This document shows, piece by piece, positions 9,801 through 18,386 of a stretch of 64,000 bases of DNA; positions within the stretch are counted from its first letter, which is position 1, and each line of letters begins with the position of its first letter. Position numbers and translations under genes: made by a program. A model generated the notes under the pieces. It did no database searches. It was not told where the DNA came from and worked only from the letters and a program-made list of their open reading frames with translations. Source of the DNA: Pseudomonas allokribbensis (GTDB taxonomy: Bacteria > Pseudomonadota > Gammaproteobacteria > Pseudomonadales > Pseudomonadaceae); contig NZ_CP062252.1 of NCBI RefSeq assembly GCF_014863605.1, forward strand, positions 4,411,001 through 4,475,000, read 5' to 3'.

Positions 9801-10698
9801 CAAGGAACAGTTCGGCATTGCGCTGGGCATCGCCGATTTCCTCGCAGGACCGACCCCGCGACAACTGGCCCGACGCCTGCAACACAACACCGGTGCCAGC
9901 GATCCGTTCGACGCCGTGCTGGCACTGCGCACCGAAGGCAAGCGGCCGCCGCTGTTCTGCATCCACCCCGGCGGCGGGATTGCCTGGCCCTACGCAGGAC
10001 TGCTGCCGTACCTGCCCGAGGATCAACCGCTGTACGCGTTGCAATCGCCGATCCTGCGCGATCCGACGCGGGTGATCGAGTCGCTGGATGAACTGGCCGA
10101 GGAATACCTGCAACGCATCATCGAGCTGCATCCCGAGGGGCCGTATCAACTGGCCGGCTGGTCGGTGGGTGGCAACCTGGCGTTGCGCATGGCGGCGATG
10201 TTGCAGGCCCGGGGACGTGAGGTGAGCTTCCTCTGCATGTTCGACAGCTACCCGCTGCAAGGTGGCCCGGCCTCACTGAAACTCGACGATGCGATGATCA
10301 TCAGCCGCATGACCCGCGCCATCGTCGGCACGCCACGGGCCGGTCTCAAGGGTCTGAAAAGTGCGATGGAAGAAGTGCTCGGCAGCCGGCAGATCGGCGA
10401 CGAGTTCCTGAGCCGTCTGGTCGACGATTCGAAGCGGATGCTGGAGTTGCTGGGCAGGACGCAGTACGAACAGTACCGGGGCGATATGTTGTTCATCCGT
10501 GCCACCGCAGACATCCTGCGCCAAGACGAACAGCAGCCGTCGCTGTGGTCGCCGTACATCAGCGGCGAGCTGATCCGGCATGACGTCGAAGCCCCCCACG
10601 AGTGCCTGTTGCAGCGTCAGTACCTGGAGCAATTCGGCAAACGCTTTGTGGAGGAACTGCTCAAGCGGCAGACCGTTCAAACGCTGACCGCGGTTTAA
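6820..10698 (+). CDS. Single-module nonribosomal peptide synthetase (C-A-T-TE)
   Basis: The 1292-residue enzyme has four domains. Condensation (about 5-430) has SHLVVDGFG with His143 and Asp147 of the HHxxxDG motif. Adenylation (about 450-930) has YTSGSTGKPKG, VYGPTETSFAT and a C-terminal PNGK lysine. The carrier domain has GGHSLLGL with phosphopantetheine Ser984. The thioesterase (about 1040-1270) has GWSVGGN with Ser1115, then FDS and APHEC for a likely Asp/His. Size and domain order equal EntF. By eye, the adenylation pocket reads approximately D-M-L-M-L-G-V-F-A-K, which I cannot assign to an amino acid. AGGA eight bases upstream favours the ATG at 6820 over 6811. No other NRPS module, MbtH, tailoring or transport gene is adjacent, so product and upstream donor are unknown. 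Confidence 0.92.
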   Translation: MRDVHSCPLSTAQQEVCLAISQNHSNLNYHLCDVIELRGELNLTWLEAAIGAQFRQTDTLRATFRTDPQTGTFAQYIQPIDTLPAKAFEHLDVSDQPDPEAAWRQVLDHLLQTDMDLQHGPLIRYVLIRLAPHHHRMIELASHLVVDGFGHGILFGNITAHYNALSRGEGVEPLTLAPLSSVFEAQEEYRLSEMHNKDRTYWRQYCLKMPEPTQLVPGDAPLIRLNRLRKVFGGRTLQRLRAAASEHQLRLSSILLALCATYLQRMTGQDELALGMPVAARQLKALRNVPSMVANILPLHLSFNAESTVLTVAANLQRQLRHHLLHQSYRSESMIRDLHAERGNKPLFNTLLNIVAYDQGPGFAGCETTLQNVANGPADHLGIDIFDRHADGRLEIGFNANADLYSPEALELHYQRLTALFERFATAPETLAADYDLFLPDEQQRFYSHPQSDAPLPVFAEAFAESVREHAQRPALSQGGRHLSYARLDDEATRLAAHLRERGVQAGDCVVVMFSRSLEWAVAAVALFKLGACYVPVDPDLPEARIEHIFSDADPAVVIVAPGSQLKVEITADKQLWLNTEFLAQLPPANEPLAPFEAGLPGYLIYTSGSTGKPKGVEVTQRNLVPIARTAIDAAQLQPGARVLQFIAAGFDMSVLEIMMTLLAGAELVITDKVTSAPGRALAQLVKCEAIDLLVMTPSLLACHQTEDFPQDTVLMLGGEPCTPALLARFSHCRLLNVYGPTETSFATSINAHYGAGDLSIGPATANTRLYVVDNRQRLLPPGAWGDLFIGGPGVARGYRNRPDLTTKGFVADLLDAQDTMYRAGDRVFFDHAGRIHYLGRQDNQIKLRGLRIELDEIKNVLLGCAGVDDATVMLRELAHGPAIVGYVASKDESLDSQQLKQALGRHLPQHMVPSVIMRVAEFPLTPNGKLAVDRLPAPTRQDAAELSPAQTPEEATMCNLFAEALGCSEVFANQSFFDLGGHSLLGLQLVSRIKEQFGIALGIADFLAGPTPRQLARRLQHNTGASDPFDAVLALRTEGKRPPLFCIHPGGGIAWPYAGLLPYLPEDQPLYALQSPILRDPTRVIESLDELAEEYLQRIIELHPEGPYQLAGWSVGGNLALRMAAMLQARGREVSFLCMFDSYPLQGGPASLKLDDAMIISRMTRAIVGTPRAGLKGLKSAMEEVLGSRQIGDEFLSRLVDDSKRMLELLGRTQYEQYRGDMLFIRATADILRQDEQQPSLWSPYISGELIRHDVEAPHECLLQRQYLEQFGKRFVEELLKRQTVQTLTAV

Positions 10699-10710
10699 CC
10701 GCTACAAAAA

Positions 10711-10747
10711 AAGGTGGGAGCCCGTTACCGGGCTCCCACCTTTTTTA
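10711..10747. terminator. Bidirectional intrinsic terminator
   Basis: A perfect 12-bp GC-rich stem (arms 10713-10724 and 10729-10740, loop TTAC) has A-rich sequence on its left and a T-run on its right. It ends the NRPS transcript and, on the other strand, the tpsA transcript. Confidence 0.9.
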
Positions 10748-10758
10748 TTGCCGACGAA

Positions 10759-13700
10759 TCAACCTCTTTCGTCGATCCCCGCTTGCAGGGACTGGCTGTC
10801 CAGGTGACCGCTCAAGGTCACCGGGCCGACTTTCAGGTTACCGTTTTCAAGGGAAACCTTCGGTGCGTTTTCTTCGGTTTTGTGCGGCAGATCCAACCCG
10901 GCTTTCACGCCGTAGTCGCGGTTGCTCAGGTCGCTGCTGCTGACCTTCGAACCACCCAGATCGACGTTGCCCCCGGTGGCGGAAATCCGCGCGCCGGTCA
11001 GTTGCGTAGCGCCGCCGACAGTGAGGTTCACACCCTGGCTGCCGCTGATACCGGAAGCCTGTTTCACGCTGTCCTTGTGCGCGTATTCGCCGTCGACTTT
11101 CAGCGTTGGCTTGTAGTCGGTGCCGGCCAGCTTGCCTTTGTCATCCGCGGGCGTCTTCTTGGCGGTCAGGCCCAGATCCACATCGACCTTGGCATGAGTG
11201 CTGGTGTCCTGACGGCTTTCGACCGTCAGATCACCGGCCACTTTGCCGCTGACGTCGCGCGCATCGATCCGCGCACCGCTCAGGCTCGCATCGCCCGCGC
11301 TGTTCAGCACCACAGTGTCAGCCTTGATCTGACTGTTCTGCTGGGTGGTGCCTTGCAGGTAGTCCACGCCGACTTTGGCCCCGGCATTGAAGCCGTGATC
11401 GCTGCTGACTTTTTCATCGGCGGCAGTCGGGGTGCTTTTGCTCAGATTGCCGCCGGCGTTCAGCGCAACGTTCCAGTTGTTGCGGTTGTCGCTGGACTGC
11501 GCGGACTCCTGAACGAAGCCGCCCTTCTGCGCGTCGATGTTGACGTTTGGCGCGCTGACCTGAGTGCCTTGCAGGCGCACCGAGTCGCCGCTCAGCGCAA
11601 TGCCGTTCTGGCTGTTGAGCTGACCACCGGTGAGGGTCTGCGTGTTCTCGTTGACCCGACCGATGTTGAAGTTGCCGCTGAGGTTGCCGCCCTGATCACG
11701 GCTCTTCTCGCTGCTGGTTTTGCTGCCGCCCGCCTTCAGGCCACCGCCGAGATTGCTGCCGGTGGCGACGTGCGTGTCGGTGGCCGCTTGCAGGTCGAGC
11801 TTGCCGTCGGCCTTCAGGTCGATGTTGCCGACGCTATCGATCTTCGTGCCTTGTTGAACCTGATTGCCGCCGCTGCTCAATTGCACCGGGCCGTTGCCGC
11901 TGATGCTGGCGACATGCGCCTGGGTGTCGGTGGTCTGGTTGCCTTTGTGATCGAGCTGGAACCCGGCGCCGAGATCGACATTGGTGCCGTCGGTGCCCGG
12001 CAAGGTGCCGACGGTCAGCGAGCCGTTGCCACGCAGGCTGGAGCTGTCGCTGCTCTGACGGTCGTTGGCCTGATTCAGGGCCAGATCACCGCCGGTCTTG
12101 ACGCTGACACCGCCCTGCCCGCCGTCGAAACGACTGCCTTCGAACTGTGCGTCGCGGGCGACATTGATGTTCACGCCCTGATTGCCAGCGTAACCGCCGA
12201 CCACCGCCGTGGCGCTGTTCTTGCTCGACTGGCTGCTGCCGCCCGCGCCGCTGCCGGCCACGTTCACGTCTTCACCGGTCTTGGTGTAGACACGCACATC
12301 GACCTTGGCATCCACAGAATTTTCGGTGCTGCTGCGGGTGTTGTTCGCGGCATCGGCCACCAGTTTGTCAGCGCTGATGTTCACTTTGCCGGCGCTGGCG
12401 TTGTACTGGGTGCCCTGGTCGTGCAGCGTGCCGCCGACCTTCACGTCCACGGTCTTGCCGTCGAACTGGCTGACCACGGCGTTGCTGCTCTGCTCGGTTT
12501 TATCCGCGCTGGCATGACCGACCGCCACGTCGATACCGACGTTCGGCTGACCGAGATTGGCCAGTGCGTCCTTGTCCGGCACCTTGCCGTCGAGCACGTC
12601 TTTCACCGCGCCGGCAATCGGCCGGGCGATGTCTTTGTACTCGACGTTGGCGCCGATGTCTGCCGACCAGTTGCTCTCCTTGTGGGTGCTGCTCTCGGTG
12701 TTGCTGGCGGCACGGTTGTCCACTTCGTTGGCGGCGACGTTCAGACCGTTGCCGGACTTGAGTTGCGCACCCTCGGTGACGAGTTTGTCAGCGTTGATGT
12801 TCAGGCTGCCGCTGCTCTGCACACCGGTAGTTTGCGCGGTGGTTTTGCCGGTGGTGTCTTGCGAAGTGCTGTGCGAGAAGTCCACGCCGCTGCCCGCGCG
12901 GTCGAGGCCGCCGGTGTAGTAGAAACCGCCGCCGGTGCTGCGGGTCTCGGTCGAAGTATTGTGGCTGTCCTGCTCGGCCAGCAACGAAACGTTCTTGCCG
13001 CTCAGGGTGGTGTCGCCGGCGGTGGACTTCACCTCGGCGCCCTTGAGCGTCACATCGCCGCCCGCTTTCACTTGCACGCTGCCGCCGCTGAGGCTGGAAC
13101 CCTGCTGCGTGACGTCGTTGGCGGTGACGGTTTGCGCCTTGTCTTCGTAATGCACGCCGGCGCGATATTGCTCCGCCGTCTGCTCCTTGGCATAAGCGTC
13201 GAAGCCACGGGTCTGTGTGCTGTTGCTGCTGTCGTGGGTGTTCTGCGTCGAATGCACATTCACATCACCCGCCGCATCCGCCGTCAGCGAACCGCCGGCC
13301 TTGACCGTGGAGCCGGCGACTTCGATGTCCTTGGCGCTTTTCAGCTTGAGGTTGCTGTCCGACACCAGCTCGCTGCGCACCGTGGTGCTGTCCTTGCTGT
13401 TCTGCCGGGACTCGTCCTTGGTGATGCCGAAGAACTTGCTGTCCTTGTCGTGGTTGTTGCTGTGCGAGGTGTCCTGCACGCCGTCGATGGTCAGCGAACC
13501 GTTGTCGCTGATCACACTGGCGTCCTGGCCGCCACGCACCTGGCTGCCGCTGATGCGCACGTCGTCTGCCTTGACCACCAGTTTGCCGGCCGCGTTGATC
13601 TTGCTGCCCTGATGCTGGGTCTGGCCCTTGTCGGCGTCGCCGGTCTTGCCGAAGAAACCGCCGCCGACCAGATCACCGGAATAGCGGTTATCGCTGCTGC

Positions 13701-15228
13701 GGTTAGTGCGGGTCGCGGTGGTGACTTCCACTTGTTTGCCGGCCAGTTGCAGATCGCCGGCGCTGTTCAGCTCGGCGCCTTCGGAGCGCAACAGTGCAGC
13801 GGTTTGCAGCGCAATGTTGCCGCCCTTCAACTGACTGGTGACGCTGCGCTGCTCTTCGCTGCTGCTGTCCCAATCGGCTTTCCACAGGTGCTTGCGGTGC
13901 TTGCCCTGATCGGTCTGGGTGTGGCTTTCAGTGGCGGCGGTCAAACGCAGGTCGCCGCCGCTTTGCACGCTGAGGTTGTTCTTCGCTTCGACCTTGGCGG
14001 CTTTCAGTTCGGTGTCTTTGCCGGACGACAGTTGCGCGTCGCGGCTGGCGACGATCTGGCTGCCGTGCTGGCGCGAATCGCTGTCGGTCTTGGTGCGCTC
14101 GTAGGTTTCCCAGGTGATGCCGATGGTGCTGTTGTTCCAGTTCTCGCGCTGTTCCTGGAGCTTGCGGCTCTCGACGGTGGTCAAGGTCAGATTGCGTTTG
14201 GCATCGACCTTCACATCACGACCGCTGACGTCGGTGGCGGCCAGCGTCAGATCCTTGCCGCTGTGCAGACCGACGTCGCCCTGGCTGCTGCGGATGCCGG
14301 CGCGGGTCACATCGAGGCTGTCCGGGATCGCCTGGCCGCTGACGCTCAAGTCGCCAGCCGAACGAATCTGTACGCCGTCACGCCCGGCGACTTGCACAGC
14401 CCCGACCTTCACGCCTGCACCTTCAGCGGTACTGACGATGTTGATGCGCCCGGCCTGCATCGCGCCGAACAGGCTGGCGTCGATCCGTTGATCGGTGGTG
14501 TTGCCCGCCGGGTCCACGGCTTTCACCTGGCCGCTGGCGTAGTCGATCTGATTGCGCCCGACGGTGAGGTTCAGTTGATCACGCGCAGTGATCGCACCCT
14601 GGCTGTCGATGCGCGGTGCGATCAGGTTGATCGAGCCTTCGCCATTGCGCAGCCCGCCGCCCTGAATCTGCAACTGACCGGTGGCGTCACGGGTGCTCAG
14701 GGCTTGCAGCTTGCCGTCGTTCAGCTCGGGACGGCCGACCACCAGATTGGCGTTCGGCGTGTTGATGAAACTGCCGCCGTTCACCGAAATGCCGTTCGGG
14801 TTGGCGAGCACGTAGTCGGCGGAGCGACCGAAGATTTCCTGGGCGCCGTTGATGGCCGACGGGTTGCGGCTGATCACTTCATTGAGGATCACGCTCGCGG
14901 CCTGACCCTGCAATTGCGGGTTGGCCGCCAGTTGTCCGGCGAGCTGCGATTGCCCGGCCTGCAAGGCGTTGTTCAGCACCAGGCCCTGACGGTCGACGTT
15001 GTAGTCGAGGAACTGGTTGTGCGACAGGCCCGAACCGTTAGGCGCCACGATATTGATGATGGGCACGCCGCCCTGGTTCTGCAATTGCGCGGTGCCGCCG
15101 GGGCCGGGTGTGACCACCACACCACCGGCCATGGCGCCCGGCAGATGAGCGACCAGGAACAGGCTGGCGATGGCCCAGCGCAGTTTGCCCCGTGGGGAAA
15201 GATGAAACGCAAAGGTATTCATTGGCAT
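10759..15228 (-). CDS. Filamentous-haemagglutinin-like exoprotein (TpsA)
   Basis: The 1489-residue protein starts with a signal region ending near PGAMA. A two-partner-secretion domain follows (about 35-280) with SHNQFLDYNVD, a VILNEV strand and ANPNGISVNGG. The rest is a long beta-helix of haemagglutinin repeats of the type GGDVTLKGAEVKS and SAGDLQLAGKQVEV. GGAGAG lies six bases upstream of the start. The tpsB pore gene lies 94 bp upstream on the same strand, so the two form an operon and this protein is probably secreted across the outer membrane as an adhesin or biofilm factor. It is much shorter than CdiA proteins. I see no VENN-like pretoxin motif or toxin domain at its end and no immunity gene after it. 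Confidence 0.92.
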   Translation of the reverse strand: MPMNTFAFHLSPRGKLRWAIASLFLVAHLPGAMAGGVVVTPGPGGTAQLQNQGGVPIINIVAPNGSGLSHNQFLDYNVDRQGLVLNNALQAGQSQLAGQLAANPQLQGQAASVILNEVISRNPSAINGAQEIFGRSADYVLANPNGISVNGGSFINTPNANLVVGRPELNDGKLQALSTRDATGQLQIQGGGLRNGEGSINLIAPRIDSQGAITARDQLNLTVGRNQIDYASGQVKAVDPAGNTTDQRIDASLFGAMQAGRINIVSTAEGAGVKVGAVQVAGRDGVQIRSAGDLSVSGQAIPDSLDVTRAGIRSSQGDVGLHSGKDLTLAATDVSGRDVKVDAKRNLTLTTVESRKLQEQRENWNNSTIGITWETYERTKTDSDSRQHGSQIVASRDAQLSSGKDTELKAAKVEAKNNLSVQSGGDLRLTAATESHTQTDQGKHRKHLWKADWDSSSEEQRSVTSQLKGGNIALQTAALLRSEGAELNSAGDLQLAGKQVEVTTATRTNRSSDNRYSGDLVGGGFFGKTGDADKGQTQHQGSKINAAGKLVVKADDVRISGSQVRGGQDASVISDNGSLTIDGVQDTSHSNNHDKDSKFFGITKDESRQNSKDSTTVRSELVSDSNLKLKSAKDIEVAGSTVKAGGSLTADAAGDVNVHSTQNTHDSSNSTQTRGFDAYAKEQTAEQYRAGVHYEDKAQTVTANDVTQQGSSLSGGSVQVKAGGDVTLKGAEVKSTAGDTTLSGKNVSLLAEQDSHNTSTETRSTGGGFYYTGGLDRAGSGVDFSHSTSQDTTGKTTAQTTGVQSSGSLNINADKLVTEGAQLKSGNGLNVAANEVDNRAASNTESSTHKESNWSADIGANVEYKDIARPIAGAVKDVLDGKVPDKDALANLGQPNVGIDVAVGHASADKTEQSSNAVVSQFDGKTVDVKVGGTLHDQGTQYNASAGKVNISADKLVADAANNTRSSTENSVDAKVDVRVYTKTGEDVNVAGSGAGGSSQSSKNSATAVVGGYAGNQGVNINVARDAQFEGSRFDGGQGGVSVKTGGDLALNQANDRQSSDSSSLRGNGSLTVGTLPGTDGTNVDLGAGFQLDHKGNQTTDTQAHVASISGNGPVQLSSGGNQVQQGTKIDSVGNIDLKADGKLDLQAATDTHVATGSNLGGGLKAGGSKTSSEKSRDQGGNLSGNFNIGRVNENTQTLTGGQLNSQNGIALSGDSVRLQGTQVSAPNVNIDAQKGGFVQESAQSSDNRNNWNVALNAGGNLSKSTPTAADEKVSSDHGFNAGAKVGVDYLQGTTQQNSQIKADTVVLNSAGDASLSGARIDARDVSGKVAGDLTVESRQDTSTHAKVDVDLGLTAKKTPADDKGKLAGTDYKPTLKVDGEYAHKDSVKQASGISGSQGVNLTVGGATQLTGARISATGGNVDLGGSKVSSSDLSNRDYGVKAGLDLPHKTEENAPKVSLENGNLKVGPVTLSGHLDSQSLQAGIDERG

Positions 15229-15322
15229 AAAAAACTCTCCATGTAGTGCGGCATCACGTTGCGCGTTGAGTAGAAGGCCACGGCTGTCGCGCTCAGGTCC
15301 GATGGCTGTTGTTCACTGACGT

Positions 15323-17050
15323 TCATATCTGTAATCCGACCCGCATCAGCCAGGTTTCAGGCTCGCTGTGCAGACCGGTCGGGGTGTTGAGGCTGCGTTG
15401 GTAATCGACATCCACTTGCAGGTTTTTCCAGCCCAGGTTGAGGCCGAGGCTGGCGCCGCTCAGGCGTTGAACCGAGGCGCCGTGGTCGGCCTTGATCCAG
15501 CCGTGGTCAAGTCCGATTCGCGGGGTGAGCTGCACGGGAAAATCACTGCGCAGCGGCAGGCGCAAGGTGTTGCGCCAGATCGCACCGCTGGCACCGGACG
15601 CGCTGCTGACCCGATAACCGCGCACGGCGGAATCGTCGGTGCCGAGCAGTTGTTCGATCGCCGGCAACGGATCCGGGCTGTACTGCACGTTCAGTTGGCT
15701 CTGCCATTGCCAGGCTTGCGCGCCGAGCTGGCCGTTGCGCCACTGGCTGAGGCCGGCGCGGTACTTGCGAAACTGTGCTTTGGGCAGGTTCTTGACCTGA
15801 TGATCGGCATCGTCGTCGGCACCCAGCCAGCGCAGGCCCTGGGCGTAGTTGAAATCCAGGTTCCACACCGCGCGATCGAGCCAGAACAGATTGAGCCCGG
15901 CCTCGGCCACGGTCAGGGTCGGGCTCTGGATACCGAGGCGGACGTTTTCCAGATAGCTGTCGACATCCTTGTGCGCCAGTTGCAGGTTGGCGCTGAGCTG
16001 ATGGCTCTGGTCGCGCCACAACACGCGGTCGGCGCGCAGGCTGAGCTGATCGGTGATGCCGGTGCTGTGCAGGGTCGCCGCGCTGAGTTTGAACGGTGCG
16101 CGATATTCGGCGTGGCTGGCGAAGGTGCTGAACGTCCAGTAACCGTAGGGAATTGCGTAATAGAGGCTGGCGTTGCGGCTGTAGCGGTCGCCCTGATTGA
16201 GCGTGTCGCTGGCACTGAGGCTCAACAGGTCGTTGAGTTCGAGCGGACTGTCGAGCGTCAGGCTGAACGTGTCGCGATCGCGGCCGGTGCTGACGCTGCC
16301 GAGGTTGTCGAAACCGACCCCGAGTGCCCAGCGCGACTGCCCCGAGGTCCGTGACCGCAAGATGATTTTTGACGCACCGGGCTGACTGCCGGGGGCGATG
16401 TCGGCGGTCAGATCCAGCGAGCGCAGACGGTTCAACTGATCCAGCCCCTGCTCCAGATCCCGCAGGTTCAGCGGCTTGCCAAGCATGCCCGGGAATGCAC
16501 CGCCGAGAGACACCGGCAGGCTCTGGTCGGCCAGTTCGATGGATTCGATGTAGCCTTCGTCGATCAGGATATCCAGCGACTGGCCCGCTGCCGGCGCACT
16601 GCTCAGGTACGGCCGGCTGGCGATGTAGCCCTTCTCCACGTACAGCGCAGTGATGGTCGCCAGCAAATGGTTGATCTGGCCGACACCCATACACGGTGCC
16701 AGCAGCGGTTTGATCCGGGCGTTGAGCTTGTCCTTATCGATCAGCGTGACACCGCCGATGCGCGTGCCGCTCAAGGGCCAGCAACGTTCGTCAGGTTTGA
16801 TCGATTCAGCAATGGCCGGGGTGGCAGGCGCCGGGCCGAACGCGCCGCGCTCCAGTTGCCGCTTGCGCTGTTCGAGTTGCAGTTGTTGCAGATCGCGCTG
16901 TTGCAGTTGTTGCTGGCGCAGCACTTCCTGGCCCGGGGCTGGAGCTTCGGCGGCGAGAACGCTGGGCGCACACACACTCAACAACAAGGCCGACAACAGC
17001 GGGCGAGGCAGGAAACTACAACGGGTAACAGCGCGAATCGAATACGGCAC
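15323..17050 (-). CDS. Two-partner secretion outer-membrane transporter (TpsB, ShlB/FhaC type)
   Basis: The 575-residue protein has a signal peptide ending near VLAAEAPAPG and a Gln/Leu-rich helical segment (QQQLQQRDLQQLQLEQRKR). Two POTRA domains follow, the first around GTRIGGVTLIDKDKL, the second around LDILIDEGYIESIEL. A C-terminal beta barrel of about 350 residues starts near SGQSRWALGVGFDN. These are the parts of the pore that recognises and exports a TpsA partner. It starts at GTG, with AGGA six bases upstream. The tpsA partner is immediately downstream, so specificity between the two is expected. Confidence 0.92.
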   Translation of the reverse strand: MPYSIRAVTRCSFLPRPLLSALLLSVCAPSVLAAEAPAPGQEVLRQQQLQQRDLQQLQLEQRKRQLERGAFGPAPATPAIAESIKPDERCWPLSGTRIGGVTLIDKDKLNARIKPLLAPCMGVGQINHLLATITALYVEKGYIASRPYLSSAPAAGQSLDILIDEGYIESIELADQSLPVSLGGAFPGMLGKPLNLRDLEQGLDQLNRLRSLDLTADIAPGSQPGASKIILRSRTSGQSRWALGVGFDNLGSVSTGRDRDTFSLTLDSPLELNDLLSLSASDTLNQGDRYSRNASLYYAIPYGYWTFSTFASHAEYRAPFKLSAATLHSTGITDQLSLRADRVLWRDQSHQLSANLQLAHKDVDSYLENVRLGIQSPTLTVAEAGLNLFWLDRAVWNLDFNYAQGLRWLGADDDADHQVKNLPKAQFRKYRAGLSQWRNGQLGAQAWQWQSQLNVQYSPDPLPAIEQLLGTDDSAVRGYRVSSASGASGAIWRNTLRLPLRSDFPVQLTPRIGLDHGWIKADHGASVQRLSGASLGLNLGWKNLQVDVDYQRSLNTPTGLHSEPETWLMRVGLQI

Positions 17051-17155
17051 TCAACATCCTTGCAATCAAATGGCTTAATGCCATCCCATCAATTGCAGTG
17101 ATAGTCAGAGCCTTCCTACACAATTGCAAGACGCTTCCTACGTTGCTTACATTTC

Positions 17156-18289
17156 TTAAACAAATGCCTTTTTAGCGCGGATCGCCAGCAATAACGCGAG
17201 CAAGTTGCAGATCATCAGGGTTTCCCCGAGGGCCTGAGACCACGCTGCCAACATCAATCCCGCACCGATCAGCAGGTAATAAAACAGCCCCAGCAATGCG
17301 CCGGCGGTGCCCAAACGATCGGTGTAATTGCTCAGTGCTGCGCCCAGAATGTTCGGGATCGCCATGCCGAACGCCAGTACCACCAGCAGCATCGGCAGCA
17401 CGAACCAGACATGCGTCTGCAACAGCCACACGCCGATGCCACCGAGTAAACCAGTGAGGGCCGCAAGGCGAATCAACTGCAGCGGCCTGCAACCGATGTG
17501 CAGCAAGCGTTTGTTGAGCCATGCTCCAAACCCTGAGGCCAATGCGAGCATCACGCCGCTGTAGCCGAACCATGAACTGCTCAGTCCGAGACGTTCGAAC
17601 TGAAAAGGCCCGAGGCTGTAATAGCTGAACAATGCGACGTTGAACGATGCAATCCACAGCGCCGAACGCCAGATACGGGGATCGCGCAACATGTCGCCCA
17701 TGGTTGCGAACAGGCCAACGTAGGTGAGTTGTGGCGGACGGGTTTCCGGCAGGTTGCGCCAACTCCAGATCCACAAGGCCGATGCCAGCAACAGCAGCGC
17801 ACCGAGCACGCCGCGATAACCGAAGCCCTGAACCAGGCTCGCGCCGCTGAACAAACCGATGGCCGGGCTGGCCGCCAGTGCCATGCCCACCAGAGAAAAC
17901 ACCTGGGCCAGTTCGCTCCCGCGATAGCGGTCACGCAACAGCGTCTGGGTCACCACCGAGCCGACGGCGGCGCCGAATGCCGCCAGCGCCTGGGCCATCA
18001 ACAAACCGTTGAAACTGCGCACGCTCAAGCCGAGTACACAGGCAACCGCATAAATCGCCAGACCGGCGAGCATCGAGGGCCGCCGGCCAATCCGGTCGCA
18101 CACCCGGCCCCACGTCACCACACCAAACGCGAAAGCCAGGAAGTACACCGACAGGGTTTGCGCCGCTGCTTGCGGGCCAACATCAAATGCACGGCCGATA
18201 TCCCCCAGCGCCGGGCTGAACAGGGTCTGGGCGATTTGCGGAAACATCAGCAGCGCAATCGCCAACATCAAAAACTTTCTATGGCTCAT
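17156..18289 (-). CDS. MFS drug-resistance transporter, Bcr/CflA-like
   Basis: The 377-residue protein is almost wholly hydrophobic, with about 12 predicted membrane segments. The loop between helices 2 and 3 has GRVCDRIGRRPSML, the MFS motif A, and helix 5 has GMALAASPAIG, like the motif C of exporters. I choose the ATG at 18289 because AGGAG lies eight bases before it; ATG 18295 is only two bases from the same sequence. It is divergently transcribed from an AraC-type regulator about 100 bp away, a common arrangement for a regulator and the exporter it controls. The substrate is unknown. Confidence 0.88.
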   Translation of the reverse strand: MSHRKFLMLAIALLMFPQIAQTLFSPALGDIGRAFDVGPQAAAQTLSVYFLAFAFGVVTWGRVCDRIGRRPSMLAGLAIYAVACVLGLSVRSFNGLLMAQALAAFGAAVGSVVTQTLLRDRYRGSELAQVFSLVGMALAASPAIGLFSGASLVQGFGYRGVLGALLLLASALWIWSWRNLPETRPPQLTYVGLFATMGDMLRDPRIWRSALWIASFNVALFSYYSLGPFQFERLGLSSSWFGYSGVMLALASGFGAWLNKRLLHIGCRPLQLIRLAALTGLLGGIGVWLLQTHVWFVLPMLLVVLAFGMAIPNILGAALSNYTDRLGTAGALLGLFYYLLIGAGLMLAAWSQALGETLMICNLLALLLAIRAKKAFV

Positions 18290-18386
18290 CACCATGACTC
18301 CTCAACAAAAACGCCGAGGAGTTTAAAAAGAGGCAACTGACGTATTATCCAAACCCTGACAATTTATCGTTGAAATCGGACAACCC

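Noticed and set aside
7606..10260. An 884-codon reverse-strand frame inside the NRPS gene
   Set aside because: The forward strand encodes all NRPS core motifs in one frame; the reverse frame has no recognisable domain and is expected from GC-rich codon bias.
10759..11100. Possible CdiA-type toxin tip and immunity gene at the TpsA C-terminus
   Set aside because: No VENN-like motif, no change of composition, and the terminator follows directly, leaving no room for an immunity gene.
10714..15246. A 1510-codon open frame on the forward strand opposite the TpsA gene
   Set aside because: It is the mirror of a repetitive high-GC gene. The reverse-strand protein has a signal peptide, TPS domain and haemagglutinin repeats, while the forward translation is a low-complexity Ala/Val/Gly string with no motifs.
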